Both the position numbers and the translations under genes were made by a program. Positions 1-8,064 of a stretch of DNA of 64,000 nucleotides are shown here, piece after piece. The DNA comes from Anaerolineae bacterium (GTDB taxonomy: Bacteria; Chloroflexota; Anaerolineae; Promineifilales; Promineifilaceae). Each line of letters opens with the position of its first letter. The first letter of the stretch is position 1. Where the stretch lies: positions 62,001 through 126,000 of the forward strand of contig JAMLHW010000008.1 of NCBI GenBank assembly GCA_023954475.1, read 5' to 3'. The notes under the pieces are model-generated. The model had not been told where the DNA came from. It saw only the letters and a list, made by a program, of their open reading frames with translations, and made no database searches.

Positions 1-1
1 C

Positions 2-508
2 AAATCCGGTTCTTTGAAACGGTTGCTGACGACTAATATGAGCCGCAACGCGATATTACTCGGTCATTTTGTGGCGATGTTTCTGATCATCTTCGCGCAA
101 ATGTCGTTGCTGGTGTTGTTCGGCCAACTGTTTTTGCGGCTCAACTATTTCAGTGCGCCGGTGGCGACTCTGCTCCTGATCACCATGTCGGCCTTGTTCT
201 CGGCCAGTCTCGGCTTGCTAATCGGTGTGCAAGCCAAATCGGAAGAGCAAGTTGTCATGTATGCGTTGGTGGCGATGTTTGTGCTCGCCGCTTTGGGTGG
301 GGCGTGGCTGCCATTGGAGTTTACGCCGGAGACCTTTCAGCGTATTGCGTTTATGACGCCGATAGCGTGGATGATTGACGGGTTTCAGGAAATCAGCGTA
401 CGGGGGCTGGGTCTGACGGCCATTGCAGATTCACTACTGGTGTTGCTGTTGTTTTCGGTCGCGTTGGTTGGTCTGGCGTTGTGGCGGTTTCGGTCGGAGG
501 AGCGGTAG
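2..508 (+). CDS. ABC-2 type transporter permease, C-terminal part (5' end outside window)
   Basis: The reading frame is open from base 2, so the gene begins before the window. The visible 168 or so residues start with KSGSLKRLLTTNMSRNAILLG, which matches the cytoplasmic loop of ABC-2 exporters (usual form REKGTLKRLRATPLSR), followed by five or six hydrophobic segments and the short basic tail WRFRSEER. Such permeases pair with a DrrA-type ATPase and export drugs, lipids or polysaccharide; the substrate cannot be told. A TTG at 14 is an internal codon rather than a start. The gene lies opposite in strand to the other ABC-2 exporter at 2170-5539 and is a separate protein. Confidence 0.85.
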   Translation, partial: KSGSLKRLLTTNMSRNAILLGHFVAMFLIIFAQMSLLVLFGQLFLRLNYFSAPVATLLLITMSALFSASLGLLIGVQAKSEEQVVMYALVAMFVLAALGGAWLPLEFTPETFQRIAFMTPIAWMIDGFQEISVRGLGLTAIADSLLVLLLFSVALVGLALWRFRSEER

Positions 509-582
509 GAATGAAAATTCGGCCGAATTGCCCACTTCAACTTAACCAACCGCACGCACGCATTCTGTTGGCTACCACAAGG

Positions 583-972
583 CTAAAACCAATAATCAGC
601 GACACAACGCCCGTCACGTGGTAGGTCCTCAAATGTGTTCAACCCGTCAAAGCGGTCAATAGGTATCTGCGCCACAGCATCAGGCTCAGCCAGGCGTAAG
701 TTGACAGCAATGCGTCGACGCCCCTCCTCGTTCGGCCGCTGTGCACGCCAAAAAGCGACGCAGCCGCAAACAGGACAGAAGTGAAACTCAATCGTTTTGC
801 CTCGAATGTAATAGTGCGTTTTACCTGAGACATGAATACCTTCATTCTCGTAATCGTACGCCCACAGTACCCCGTAGCGACGACAGATTGTGCAATTGCA
901 GACAGTCGCGCCATCGGGTTGGCCTTCAAAATGCCATTTCACGGCGCCGCAGTGACAGGACCCTTCGATCAT
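583..972 (-). CDS. GFA/CENP-V domain zinc protein
   Basis: A 129-residue protein of the glutathione-dependent formaldehyde-activating (GFA) superfamily. It shows the full set of zinc cysteines: SCHCGAV near residue 5-11, CNCTICRRYG near 25-34 and HFCPVCGC near 64-71. The family is a small Mss4-like beta fold; a few members act on S-hydroxymethyl glutathione but most have no known substrate, so the role is open. It sits alone on the minus strand just downstream of the DUF4256 gene. No TCGGCCGA site lies inside it, unlike most genes here. Confidence 0.85.
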   Translation of the reverse strand: MIEGSCHCGAVKWHFEGQPDGATVCNCTICRRYGVLWAYDYENEGIHVSGKTHYYIRGKTIEFHFCPVCGCVAFWRAQRPNEEGRRRIAVNLRLAEPDAVAQIPIDRFDGLNTFEDLPRDGRCVADYWF

Positions 973-1001
973 CTTGTAATTTCCTCTGGTAACAACGCGT
1001 T

Positions 1002-1616
1002 CTAGACTCTTAATGAGCCACGAAAGCCTCTAGCGGCATAAAAAGACGACGCACCATTGTGATACACGAAAACATGACCGAAGCGCCGGTCACAGAAGAT
1101 GGCACCGCCAAGGTCTCTGATATCGTCTGGGGTTTGTATCCAACTCGAGGTCTTGGTGTCAAATTCGCCAAGTTTTTGCAATTTACGGTATTGATCTTCA
1201 GTCAATAGCTCGATTCCGATCGCAGCAGCGATGTCAACGGCATTCCCTCCCGGAAAAACCCCTTTCTTAATTCGTTCATTTTCCGCGTCGCCATCGTAAC
1301 AGATACTTCTGCGATTTTTAGGACTTTCCGCGGAGCAATCGTAAAAAATGTATTCGCCCGTCTTTTCATCTTGACCAACGACATCCGGTTCACCGCCGGT
1401 ATGCTCCATTGCGTGTAGTGATGCTAACTTTTCAGGATGGGCTTTCAATTTAGCTTGAACTGTCGACCATTCCAGTTGTTTGTGACGGTGCATATTTTTC
1501 TCAAAACGTTTCTTCAATAGGCCGAGTAGGTCTTCAGCTTGTTTTGATGATATATCCAGATCGATTTCAACTTTGGCAATAGACTTGCCACTACCTTTCG
1601 ATGATTGCTTTGCCAT
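1002..1616 (-). CDS. DUF4256 family protein
   Basis: A 204-residue soluble protein. The central and C-terminal parts carry the conserved DUF4256 strings MEHTGGEPDVV, YDCSAESPKNRRS, YRKLQKLGEFD, TSSWIQTPDDIR and VFVYHNGASSFY. The N-terminus is lysine and serine rich. The start ATG at 1616 follows AAAGGAGTCAATTC on the minus strand, so AGGAG sits at a good distance. The function of DUF4256 is unknown. It contains no TCGGCCGA palindrome and is flanked by a 550-bp noncoding stretch, which would fit later arrival, but one gene of this size could lack the motif by chance. Confidence 0.8.
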   Translation of the reverse strand: MAKQSSKGSGKSIAKVEIDLDISSKQAEDLLGLLKKRFEKNMHRHKQLEWSTVQAKLKAHPEKLASLHAMEHTGGEPDVVGQDEKTGEYIFYDCSAESPKNRRSICYDGDAENERIKKGVFPGGNAVDIAAAIGIELLTEDQYRKLQKLGEFDTKTSSWIQTPDDIRDLGGAIFCDRRFGHVFVYHNGASSFYAARGFRGSLRV

Positions 1617-2092
1617 GAATTGACTCCTTTGCGCTCTTACAAACGCTGTAACCTGTCACACTTTGCTGTGGCACGCTGGTTTTGCCTTTATCGCGCGTTG
1701 ACTTATGATCCATTTTGGGAAGGGTCAGGATTGAGTTGCGGCTTCATCGTCCGCAACTCATCACTAGAGCTGATTGTAAGAGGATAAGGTGTTACCTGAG
1801 ATCTGTCAACTCTAAGCAAGCCCCAGTGTCTTGAACATATTGCGACAGAGTCTTGCCATGTTGTAGTGAAACGCGATTTCTTTGCCAGACTTTAACGCGT
1901 TGTTATCCAGCCGTTAACACGCATTCGCTATACTTTAAATCAAGATGACGATTCGCTGTGACTGAAATACAGTACCCCCAGTCATCGGCTTGTCACGGGC
2001 ATGTACAAGCCTCCGCTACAATTGATGGCCCTTCCACACAAGATCGCCGGGTCAGGTGCCTGCCTGATTCGGCGGTCGCACTTTACCCAAAC
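1617..2092. other. Intergenic stretch without a recognised gene
   Basis: About 475 bases between the DUF4256 start and the terminator of the interrupted permease. I see no ORF with a plausible start and ribosome site, no RNA gene and no TCGGCCGA site. The sequence is somewhat richer in A+T than the neighbouring genes around 1790-1960. It may be the remnant of a lost gene, but no similarity is visible. Confidence 0.5.
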
Positions 2093-2122
2093 AAAAAAAC
2101 GGGGCAGATTTAACGCTGCCCC
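2093..2122 (-). terminator. Rho-independent terminator after the exporter operon
   Basis: On the minus strand GGGGCAG and CTGCCCC form a 7-bp GC-rich stem around an 8-base loop (2101-2122), followed directly by G and seven T residues (2093-2099). It lies about 50 bases beyond the stop codon of the permease fragment at 2170 and would end transcription of the ABC exporter operon. Confidence 0.85.
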
Positions 2123-2169
2123 ATGGATCCCCATCCAACAAAGGTGGTGTCTACGAATGTAAACACGAC

Positions 2170-2619
2170 TCATGTGCGCCGCGTCCTTACCCGCAAACCA
2201 TAGACTGCGAGCGCGTACATGGCAATACCTAACAGCAGACAGGCAAGGAAGCCTTGCCACAAAGCGGTTGCGTCCCAGCCTGTACTGAGTGTATTGCGCA
2301 TTGCCACCAGGACATAAGTAATCGGATTGAATTTGGCTGCAACTGACAACCAGCCGTCCAGCAGTTCGAGCGGCACAAAACTCGCTGTCAGAAATGTGAG
2401 TGGGAAAAAGATGAAGCTGGCAGCTTGCGTGACGGCAGCACTGCCACTGCCTAAAGCGGCTGATACAGTGAATCCGGCAAATCCGATACCTAATGCAACT
2501 GCCAACCCCACGACAGCCAATAATCCGAGCATGCCCGTGGCTGATTGTAGTCCCATGATGAGTGCCACGCCGATGACGACACCGGCCTGGATGCCAAGAA
2601 TGACGCCGCCAGCAATAAT
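2170..2619 (-). pseudogene. ABC-2 permease, C-terminal fragment (split by IS insertion)
   Basis: This is the distal part of a DrrB-like exporter permease. It contains the conserved stretch SFIFFPLTFLTASFVPLELL and several membrane segments, and ends in VRTRRT. It is separated from its N-terminal part (4147-4539) by a 1527-bp insertion sequence. Removing the IS and one copy of the 9-bp duplication joins GPIIA to GGVILGIQAGVV in the same frame and gives one 277-residue protein, a normal length for the family. As it stands the fragment has no obvious own start signal; a GTG or ATG inside could start it, but a working permease is unlikely. Confidence 0.9.
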
Positions 2620-4017
2620 CTAAGTTTTACCCATATCTAACAGAGGATCGAGAATCAGCCACATTGACAGGGCATCCTGGAGTCGCTGCCACCCACGCCA
2701 AATCACAGTGACGCCTGGGGCACCATCTCCTTTGCGGCGCAGAAAGCCACCCAGTTGCGCTATCCAGAGAATGACCTGCTCCACAGAAGGGATATTGTCG
2801 GGGTCGGCTACAGTCCGCGTCGCCAGGGTGTACAGAGCCCGCCACTCACCATCAGCCAAAACAGTCGTACACGGTGCATCAGGCTGAGCACGCAGCATCC
2901 AGGTCATCCAATGGATGCGCCAGGCAATGATCGAGAACAGAGCGATACAAGGTTGCAGGCGGTCGAAATGGTTGAGCCGACGCTGTTCAACCTGGCAACC
3001 GCTCTTGAGAATCTTGTGGAAAATCTCAACCTGCCAACGCCGGCAATACCACTCAACACATTCCAGCGCATCCTCAATCGACGCCACACTCACATTGGTC
3101 AGCAACAGCCACTCAACGCGCGTCATCCCGGCTGGCGGATTGTCCTCACGCACCAAAATGGCGGTGATCGTCACTGGTTCCAGCGGTGTTTCCCTTTGTT
3201 CGTGCGACCGATAAGGCGGTTTGAGCGTCACCTGTCGATAGCGCACGCTGATGGTTGCCTCACGAGCCGGTTCCAGTTTCTTGGCCGCCACTGAAATCGT
3301 CAACTGCGCTCTGTTCTTGCGGGACGACACGGCGCTCCATAGTTTTTGCGCTTCTGGTTCCAACAACGCTCGGTCCTGAGCAGCACGCAGTAGAAATGGC
3401 ACTTGACATGCCTGCGCCTCATGCATCAGTTCATACACGTCGCTCTCTGCATCACTGACAGCGACGAGTTGCGTCTGTTCAGGAATGTGGGGGGCGAGCG
3501 CTTTCAGGCTCTCAATCCATTTGTAGCTTTCTTTCTCCTCAATCGGTCGCGCCCGCTTTTCCTCGACCGTTGCTTCCGTTTCTGGTCGAACCCACAACTG
3601 TTGGTGCAACTCGCCTAACGGCAACCCTGCTGCTGTGACGGCCAGCGTATTGTGCATCACGATGCCTCGTAGTTTCTGTTGCCTGCTACCGATTGGTCCC
3701 AACCCCTCGATTGAAGGGAAGTGCGTGTAGTCCAAATAGGTTGTATCCTGCACCGCCAGGACACACTCATGACGCCCTACTCGTTCCCAGGTCCGTGTCT
3801 GATGCGGCTTCAATATCTTCGCCGCTGTCACTTTCTTGTTCTTGAACAGTCCGTACGTTGCCTTTGTATCGGCCCACTCATCACACCCCTGTGGAATTGA
3901 CCCACTTGGACGCTTGCCGAGCTTCGACATCGTCTCCCTGGCGCGACGATTGAGACGTTCGTCTCCCAGAGCGAGCCCCTGCATTTCATCCACACTCCAA
4001 TCGGGTGGTTGCTCCAC
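2620..4017 (-). CDS. IS4 family transposase, Tn5/IS50-like
   Basis: A 465-residue DDE transposase. The N-terminal region (LALGDERLNRRARETMSKLG, then DEWADTKATYGLFKN) is the Tn5-type DNA-binding domain. The catalytic aspartates are in VQDTTYLDY (near residue 97) and AVSDAESDVYE, and the glutamate is in the YREK signature YCRRWQVEIFHKILK, which fits Y-x2-R-x3-E-x6-K exactly. The length equals that of Tn5 transposase (476). No frameshift or internal stop is visible, so the enzyme is probably active. Confidence 0.93.
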   Translation of the reverse strand: MEQPPDWSVDEMQGLALGDERLNRRARETMSKLGKRPSGSIPQGCDEWADTKATYGLFKNKKVTAAKILKPHQTRTWERVGRHECVLAVQDTTYLDYTHFPSIEGLGPIGSRQQKLRGIVMHNTLAVTAAGLPLGELHQQLWVRPETEATVEEKRARPIEEKESYKWIESLKALAPHIPEQTQLVAVSDAESDVYELMHEAQACQVPFLLRAAQDRALLEPEAQKLWSAVSSRKNRAQLTISVAAKKLEPAREATISVRYRQVTLKPPYRSHEQRETPLEPVTITAILVREDNPPAGMTRVEWLLLTNVSVASIEDALECVEWYCRRWQVEIFHKILKSGCQVEQRRLNHFDRLQPCIALFSIIAWRIHWMTWMLRAQPDAPCTTVLADGEWRALYTLATRTVADPDNIPSVEQVILWIAQLGGFLRRKGDGAPGVTVIWRGWQRLQDALSMWLILDPLLDMGKT

Positions 4018-4146
4018 AGGGGGAAATGATCCCAGCTAACCGAGTTTGTTCGTTCATGTGCATGACCTCCATCTCTTTGTTTCCTCCTACCTTACTCGAC
4101 TTCGCCCTCTTTGTGAACCCCCGTCCAAGTTATGGGTAAAACTAAG
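2620..4146 (-). mobile_element. IS4 family (IS50-like) insertion sequence, 1527 bp
   Basis: A complete element bounded by 16-bp imperfect inverted repeats and a perfect 9-bp target duplication. It holds one transposase gene whose TAG stop lies in the first three bases of the left end. The insertion splits the ABC-2 permease of the exporter operon. The exact target duplication and intact transposase point to recent movement. No TCGGCCGA site occurs inside, although the host sequence carries one about every 600 bases. Confidence 0.93.
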
Positions 4147-4539
4147 AGCAATAATGGGGCCAAGGAGCAGGGCAGCACGGCTAACTGGCGTCAGTAATAG
4201 TTTGTCGAAGTAACCGGTTTCAATGTCACGGACAAGGTTCTGCGCAGCAATGCCGGCGCCCGAAAGTGATGAACTGACAATGGAGAGCGGCAATATAAAA
4301 GCGAGATAGCTGTTGCCTGCGAGTCCGGGTATGAATCCGGCTGCTCCCCCTAATGTCGATTCATAGATAATGAGGAAGAAAATGCTTATTGCCAGCGGGG
4401 GGATAAGTGCTGCCGGTGTGCGGAAAATGGTGATGAGGTTGCGCCACGTGACGAGCGCGATCTGGACACCTAGTCCGGCACGGCCGATCGTTTGTCGTTT
4501 TGCTGTTACAGAGCGTATTGAAGTTGCCTGGGTAGCCAT
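4147..4539 (-). pseudogene. ABC-2 permease, N-terminal fragment (split by IS insertion)
   Basis: The first 131 codons of the exporter permease. The start at 4539 (MATQATSIRSV) is preferred over an upstream ATG at 4614 because it is preceded by AGGAG eight bases upstream and lies 28 bases after the ATPase stop. It shows the usual ABC-2 opening, a first membrane helix (LITIFRTPAALIPPLAISIFF) and the loop NLVRDIETGYFDKLLLTPVSR. Translation now runs a short way into the IS and stops, so the last membrane helices are lost. The partner C-terminal fragment is at 2170-2619. Confidence 0.9.
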
Positions 4540-4567
4540 GGTTGTTACTCCTGATGCTGAATCCGGA

Positions 4568-5539
4568 TTACGCGGGTTGCAATTCGGCCGATTTTTCTGC
4601 TTCGAGCCGTTCACCGGTCACTTTTAGAAAGACATCGTCCAATGCCGGTTGCGTCAACGTCAACGAAATCGGACTGTTGTTGGCTTCGCGGAGACGATTG
4701 ATGACCGCAGGAATGCTTTCAGCCGCCTGATTGCGATACAGACGTACCGTACTGCGATCGATCTGGATGCGTTCCGCCATGTCCGTTAGTTCGTCAGCCG
4801 CCAATTCGGCCGATGCGCGGTCGTCAAACGCCAGGTTGATCGATTCTGTGCCCATCTCTGCTTTCAGACGGGCAGGGGCACCTTGTATCGCCAGCTTGCC
4901 CTTATTGATAATAGCAATCGTATCAGCCAGTTCATCAGCTTCTTCGAGATACTGCGTCGTGAGAAAAATGGTCATGCCTAATTCGCGATTGAGACGGCGC
5001 ACCTCTGTCCAAACATCGCGCCGGCTGGCGGGGTCAAGCCCGGTTGTCGGCTCGTCGAGAAACAAAATGTCCGGATCGTGGACGAGCGCAAGCGCCAGAT
5101 CGAGGCGGCGTCGCATACCACCGCTGTAAGTGCCGACTCTGCGGTCTACAGCCTCCGTAAGGTCGACCAATTCCAGTAATTCATTCGCGCGCAATTGGGC
5201 TGCTTTGCGACTTTCACCGAACATCTGCGCTTGCAGTGTGAGTAATTCCAAGGGTTTCATCAATGGGTCGATGCCAATATCCTGCAGCGCAACACCGGCA
5301 ATTCGGCGTACCTGACCTGCTTCCGAGATGATGTCATAACCGCCGACCGTTGCAGAGCCAGAGGTCGGTAAGCCCAGTGTGGTCAGAATTTTGATCGTCG
5401 TACTTTTACCGGCGCCGTTCGGGCCCAGGAACCCAAAAACATCCCCGGCATTCACGTGAAACGAAATGTCGTCTATGGCTGTTACCCCACCGGGATAAGA
5501 TTTGACCAAATTTTCCACCGTAATTTCGCGGTTACTCAT
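4568..5539 (-). CDS. DrrA-like ABC exporter ATP-binding protein
   Basis: A 323-residue ATPase of the DrrA/CcmA-type export family. Visible motifs are Walker A GPNGAGKST, the signature YSGGMRRRL, Walker B DILFLDEPT and a C-terminal DUF4162-like tail. The start at 5539 is chosen because GAGGAG sits seven bases upstream; an ATG at 5560 has no such site. It is the first gene of an operon with the permease immediately downstream, which is disrupted by an IS, so the ATPase now probably lacks its membrane partner. Expression is driven by the consensus promoter at 5583-5611. The transported substrate is unknown. Confidence 0.92.
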   Translation of the reverse strand: MSNREITVENLVKSYPGGVTAIDDISFHVNAGDVFGFLGPNGAGKSTTIKILTTLGLPTSGSATVGGYDIISEAGQVRRIAGVALQDIGIDPLMKPLELLTLQAQMFGESRKAAQLRANELLELVDLTEAVDRRVGTYSGGMRRRLDLALALVHDPDILFLDEPTTGLDPASRRDVWTEVRRLNRELGMTIFLTTQYLEEADELADTIAIINKGKLAIQGAPARLKAEMGTESINLAFDDRASAELAADELTDMAERIQIDRSTVRLYRNQAAESIPAVINRLREANNSPISLTLTQPALDDVFLKVTGERLEAEKSAELQPA

Positions 5540-5582
5540 CCATACGCTCCTCACAAGCATTGAAATCTTGCTTCAACGCCTA

Positions 5583-5619
5583 ATTATAAACGATTGAACA
5601 ACAAATGTCAATAATTTGT
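5583..5619 (-). promoter_or_regulatory. Consensus sigma-70-type promoter of the ABC exporter operon with overlapping inverted repeat
   Basis: Read on the minus strand: TTGACA (5606-5611), a 17-base spacer, then TATAAT (5583-5588), a perfect consensus. An inverted repeat ACAAAT-N7-ATTTGT spans 5601-5619 and covers the -35 box, which makes it a candidate operator, perhaps for the divergent ArsR-like regulator. The operator role is inference. Confidence 0.75.
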
Positions 5620-5682
5620 CGATATTTATCTGTGCAAAACAACTTTCTAGTCGATTTCTGTTAAGAAGGTGTTGCGGTCGGC

Positions 5683-5722
5683 TTGACAAATACAAAAACG
5701 ATATTATTATTGATAATGATAA
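5683..5722 (+). promoter_or_regulatory. Promoter of the ArsR-like regulator with overlapping palindrome
   Basis: TTGACA (5683-5688), a 16-base spacer and TATTAT (5705-5710) form a good promoter facing the regulator at 5783. The imperfect palindrome TTATTATTGATAATGATAA (5704-5722) lies over the -10 box and start point. A position like this suits autorepression. It also resembles a Fur-type box, but nothing nearby concerns iron. Confidence 0.65.
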
Positions 5723-5782
5723 CGATCTTACCTTCTGTGCAGAATACGATTTGCGCAAAGTTGGTTTTGGCACTGAGACACA

Positions 5783-6328
5783 GTGATGAGCACGACTGCA
5801 ACTGTCAATGCGATGATGCATCCCGTACGCTTGCGCATTCTGCAAGTGTTGGGTAGCGATGAGCTGACGACAAACGAAATTGCCGAACGCATGCAAGACA
5901 TTCCCAAGTCCTCAATTTATCGGCACTTGAAGGTGTTGCTCGGCGCTGAACTGGTTGCAATTGCTGGCACACGGCTGGTGAAAGGTATTGAAGAAAAGCG
6001 CTATGTCGTTGCCCGTTCGCTTTATCTCAATGGTGACGATGTGGCCGGTATGTCGGTTGACGATCATGTACGTGCGTTTGCAACTTATATGCTGCTGGTG
6101 CAGCAGGGGTTTACAAACTATCTACGTACTTCGGCCGATTCCGACAAGCATATCGACATGACCGAGGATCGTGCCGGTTACACAGAGGTTCAATTCTATG
6201 CAACGGATGCCGAATTTGATGCTGCCATGTTGGCGTTAAATCAAGCGTTGCGTCCGCTGCTGCACAATTCGGCAACTGACAACCGTCACGCACGCAAATT
6301 GATCACAATTACCCATCCAATAGAGTAA
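5783..6328 (+). CDS. ArsR-like winged helix regulator
   Basis: A 181-residue protein with an N-terminal winged helix-turn-helix (MMHPVRLRILQVLGSDELTTNEIAERM, recognition helix near PKSSIYRHLKVL, residues about 10-60), followed by an unassigned alpha-rich domain. This layout is that of ArsR/HTH_20 regulators without metal cysteines. Start is GTG 5783 or ATG 5786, both in frame. It is transcribed away from the ABC exporter, with promoters and palindromes for both in the 243-bp gap, so control of the exporter and of itself is the natural guess. The next gene, a CPBP protease, starts seven bases after its stop. Confidence 0.8.
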   Translation: MMSTTATVNAMMHPVRLRILQVLGSDELTTNEIAERMQDIPKSSIYRHLKVLLGAELVAIAGTRLVKGIEEKRYVVARSLYLNGDDVAGMSVDDHVRAFATYMLLVQQGFTNYLRTSADSDKHIDMTEDRAGYTEVQFYATDAEFDAAMLALNQALRPLLHNSATDNRHARKLITITHPIE

Positions 6329-6334
6329 CAAAAC

Positions 6335-7180
6335 ATGATGTTCAACTGGCTCCTTTGTATTCTCTTAATCGCCATTTCCATTCCCGGTACACTCGTTGTC
6401 CTGCCACGGACCATGCGCTCACTGCAACCAACCATTGAGAAAAACCTCAAACCGGGTCAGCCAATGCCGTCTGCGCGCGCATTGCTGCTCATCAGCTTGC
6501 TGCAAGCTGTCGCACTCGTCGCCATTGCCGCTGTGATTGGAACATTGCTGACGCCGGAAGTTGGCTTGAGTGCGCCGTTTTTCGAGGCAGTTACTGCCGG
6601 TGATTGGTCAGTCGCGTGGTCGAGTCTGTTGGCTCAATTGCCCATGTCGTTGTGGATTGGCGTTGGTGGGGCGCTGGTTTTTCTGGTGATCTACTATCGC
6701 GTTTTTCGGCCGAAAATGGATCCGTTTAACGTAGAACTGACCGAAAAAATGCGCAGCGAACTAGGTCTGGCAGGCCGCATTTTGTATGGTGGCATTTATG
6801 AGGAAGTGCTCACCCGCTGGGGATTGATGACTTTGTGTGTCTGGCTGATTTCACTGATCATTGGTCTCAATACAGCGTCGTTGTGGCTGGGGATTTTCGT
6901 TTCCGGTGTTTTGTTCGGACTAGGCCATCTTCCGGGGCAACTGGGTGCCGGTGCCCGTCGGACACGGCTGTTGATCATCGCTGTGATCTTCCTCAATTTG
7001 TGGGCATCGATTATGTTCGGCTGGCTGTTTTGGCAAGTCGGCTTGCTCAGCGCGATGATAGCGCATATGGTTTTCCACATCGTCTGGTATCCGCTCGATC
7101 AACGCCACCGTGTGCCGGATGCTAATAATAAGCCAATCGCCAATAATAAGCGGACCACCAGTCGTAAAAAGAAAGTGTAA
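6335..7180 (+). CDS. CPBP family intramembrane metalloprotease
   Basis: A 281-residue membrane protein with about seven hydrophobic segments. The CAAX-prenyl-protease/bacteriocin-processing (CPBP, formerly Abi) signatures are present: YEEVLTRWG (EExxxR type, near residue 151) and FGLGHLPG (FxxxH type, near residue 190), which together bind the catalytic zinc. The C-terminus is basic (RKKKV). It probably forms an operon with the ArsR-like regulator, and the pairing with an exporter region recalls bacteriocin or self-protection loci; that link is inference only. Confidence 0.87.
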   Translation: MMFNWLLCILLIAISIPGTLVVLPRTMRSLQPTIEKNLKPGQPMPSARALLLISLLQAVALVAIAAVIGTLLTPEVGLSAPFFEAVTAGDWSVAWSSLLAQLPMSLWIGVGGALVFLVIYYRVFRPKMDPFNVELTEKMRSELGLAGRILYGGIYEEVLTRWGLMTLCVWLISLIIGLNTASLWLGIFVSGVLFGLGHLPGQLGAGARRTRLLIIAVIFLNLWASIMFGWLFWQVGLLSAMIAHMVFHIVWYPLDQRHRVPDANNKPIANNKRTTSRKKKV

Positions 7181-7360
7181 TGGATGTATCCCTTCGCGTA
7201 GTACTAACGAGGAGACTCTTTTTCGGCCGATACCGTTTCCTCACTCTCCATCCACTACCAAAGGTACTTAACCGCAGATCGGCGATTGCACAGCATGTGG
7301 AACAAAAATCAGACATGCAGCGTCTCATGTGCAATGCAATTTAACTGGAGGCGCACAACA

Positions 7361-8002
7361 ATGCAAAATCGGCCGAAATGGTTTGTTTCCTGTCATCTTA
7401 TCGTGCTAGCGCTGGCGCTAGGTTTGCTTCTCGGAGCATGCGCACCCGTCCCTGAGCCACGTTCAACTGATACCGCAACAATACCGGCACCGGATGTAAC
7501 GACGCCGGCGACTGCCCCAGATGAACTCCCATTGCCCACGCTCGAACCAGGTGTTCCGACGTTACAATTCAGCGGAAAGGCAGAGGGCTGCGGAGATGTC
7601 TTTGTCTACAAATCCAATGCCGCGACGACCGAGTACATCACCGCATGGATATCGGGTCGCACTTATGGTTTGTCGTCAGAAGAAATGGTGTTCGACCTGG
7701 CTGAATCCGGTGACGACCTGCGCGTTGTCGTCGATGTCTATGTCGACGCCGTGCGCAATGTGGGCGAATTTCCCTATTGCAACGACATTGCACCCTGGGC
7801 TGAACCCATTACCCAATGGCAGGCTGTGGCCGGCACAGCAGCCATCACCTTGTCGACTGATCCGCCGGAATTCAACTGTGTGGGTGAGCCGTACCAGGCG
7901 ACTGTGCACCTGCGCGACCTCGTGCTGACAGATGGGGAGCAAGAAATCACGCTCGATGCGGTTGAATTCGAGAATGTCATTGTCGGCTGGTGCGCCGGAT
8001 AG
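7361..8002 (+). CDS. Predicted lipoprotein, unknown function
   Basis: A 213-residue secreted protein. The start ATG at 7361 is chosen because GGAGG precedes it by about ten bases and because it gives a clean lipoprotein signal: basic NRPK, a hydrophobic core and the lipobox LGAC with the lipidated cysteine at position 27. A Pro/Thr/Ala-rich linker (residues 30-65) follows, then a compact domain with SGKAEGCGDVFVY and two further cysteine regions. I do not recognise the domain. It is likely anchored on the outer face of the membrane. The gene is convergent with the hydrolase at 8065. Confidence 0.75.
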   Translation: MQNRPKWFVSCHLIVLALALGLLLGACAPVPEPRSTDTATIPAPDVTTPATAPDELPLPTLEPGVPTLQFSGKAEGCGDVFVYKSNAATTEYITAWISGRTYGLSSEEMVFDLAESGDDLRVVVDVYVDAVRNVGEFPYCNDIAPWAEPITQWQAVAGTAAITLSTDPPEFNCVGEPYQATVHLRDLVLTDGEQEITLDAVEFENVIVGWCAG

Positions 8003-8020
8003 CAAAAGTGCGTTGTGGAA

Positions 8021-8055
8021 GAGAAGTCGGGTATGTTCAATTAACCTGACTTCTC
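8021..8055. terminator. Hairpin between convergent genes
   Basis: GAGAAGTCGGGT and ACCTGACTTCTC pair over 12 positions with one G-T wobble around an 11-base loop. It lies between the stop codons of the lipoprotein and the hydrolase. There is no strong T-run on either side, so it may be a processing or weak bidirectional stop signal. Confidence 0.5.
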
Positions 8056-8064
8056 AAGTGAGGA

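Larger units (their letters stand above)
2611..4155. repeat. 9-bp target site duplication and terminal inverted repeats of the IS50-like element
   Basis: AGCAATAAT occurs at 2611-2619 and again at 4147-4155, directly flanking the element. The element ends are inverted repeats: CTAAGTTTTACCCATA at 2620-2635 against CTTAGTTTTACCCATA read from the other end (4146-4131), 15 of 16 matching. A 9-bp duplication is what the IS50 and IS10 groups of the IS4 family make, in agreement with the transposase. Confidence 0.93.

Noticed and set aside
5704-5722. Fur box
   Set aside because: The similarity to GATAATGATAATCATTATC is partial and no iron gene is near; it is better read as an operator of the adjacent regulator.
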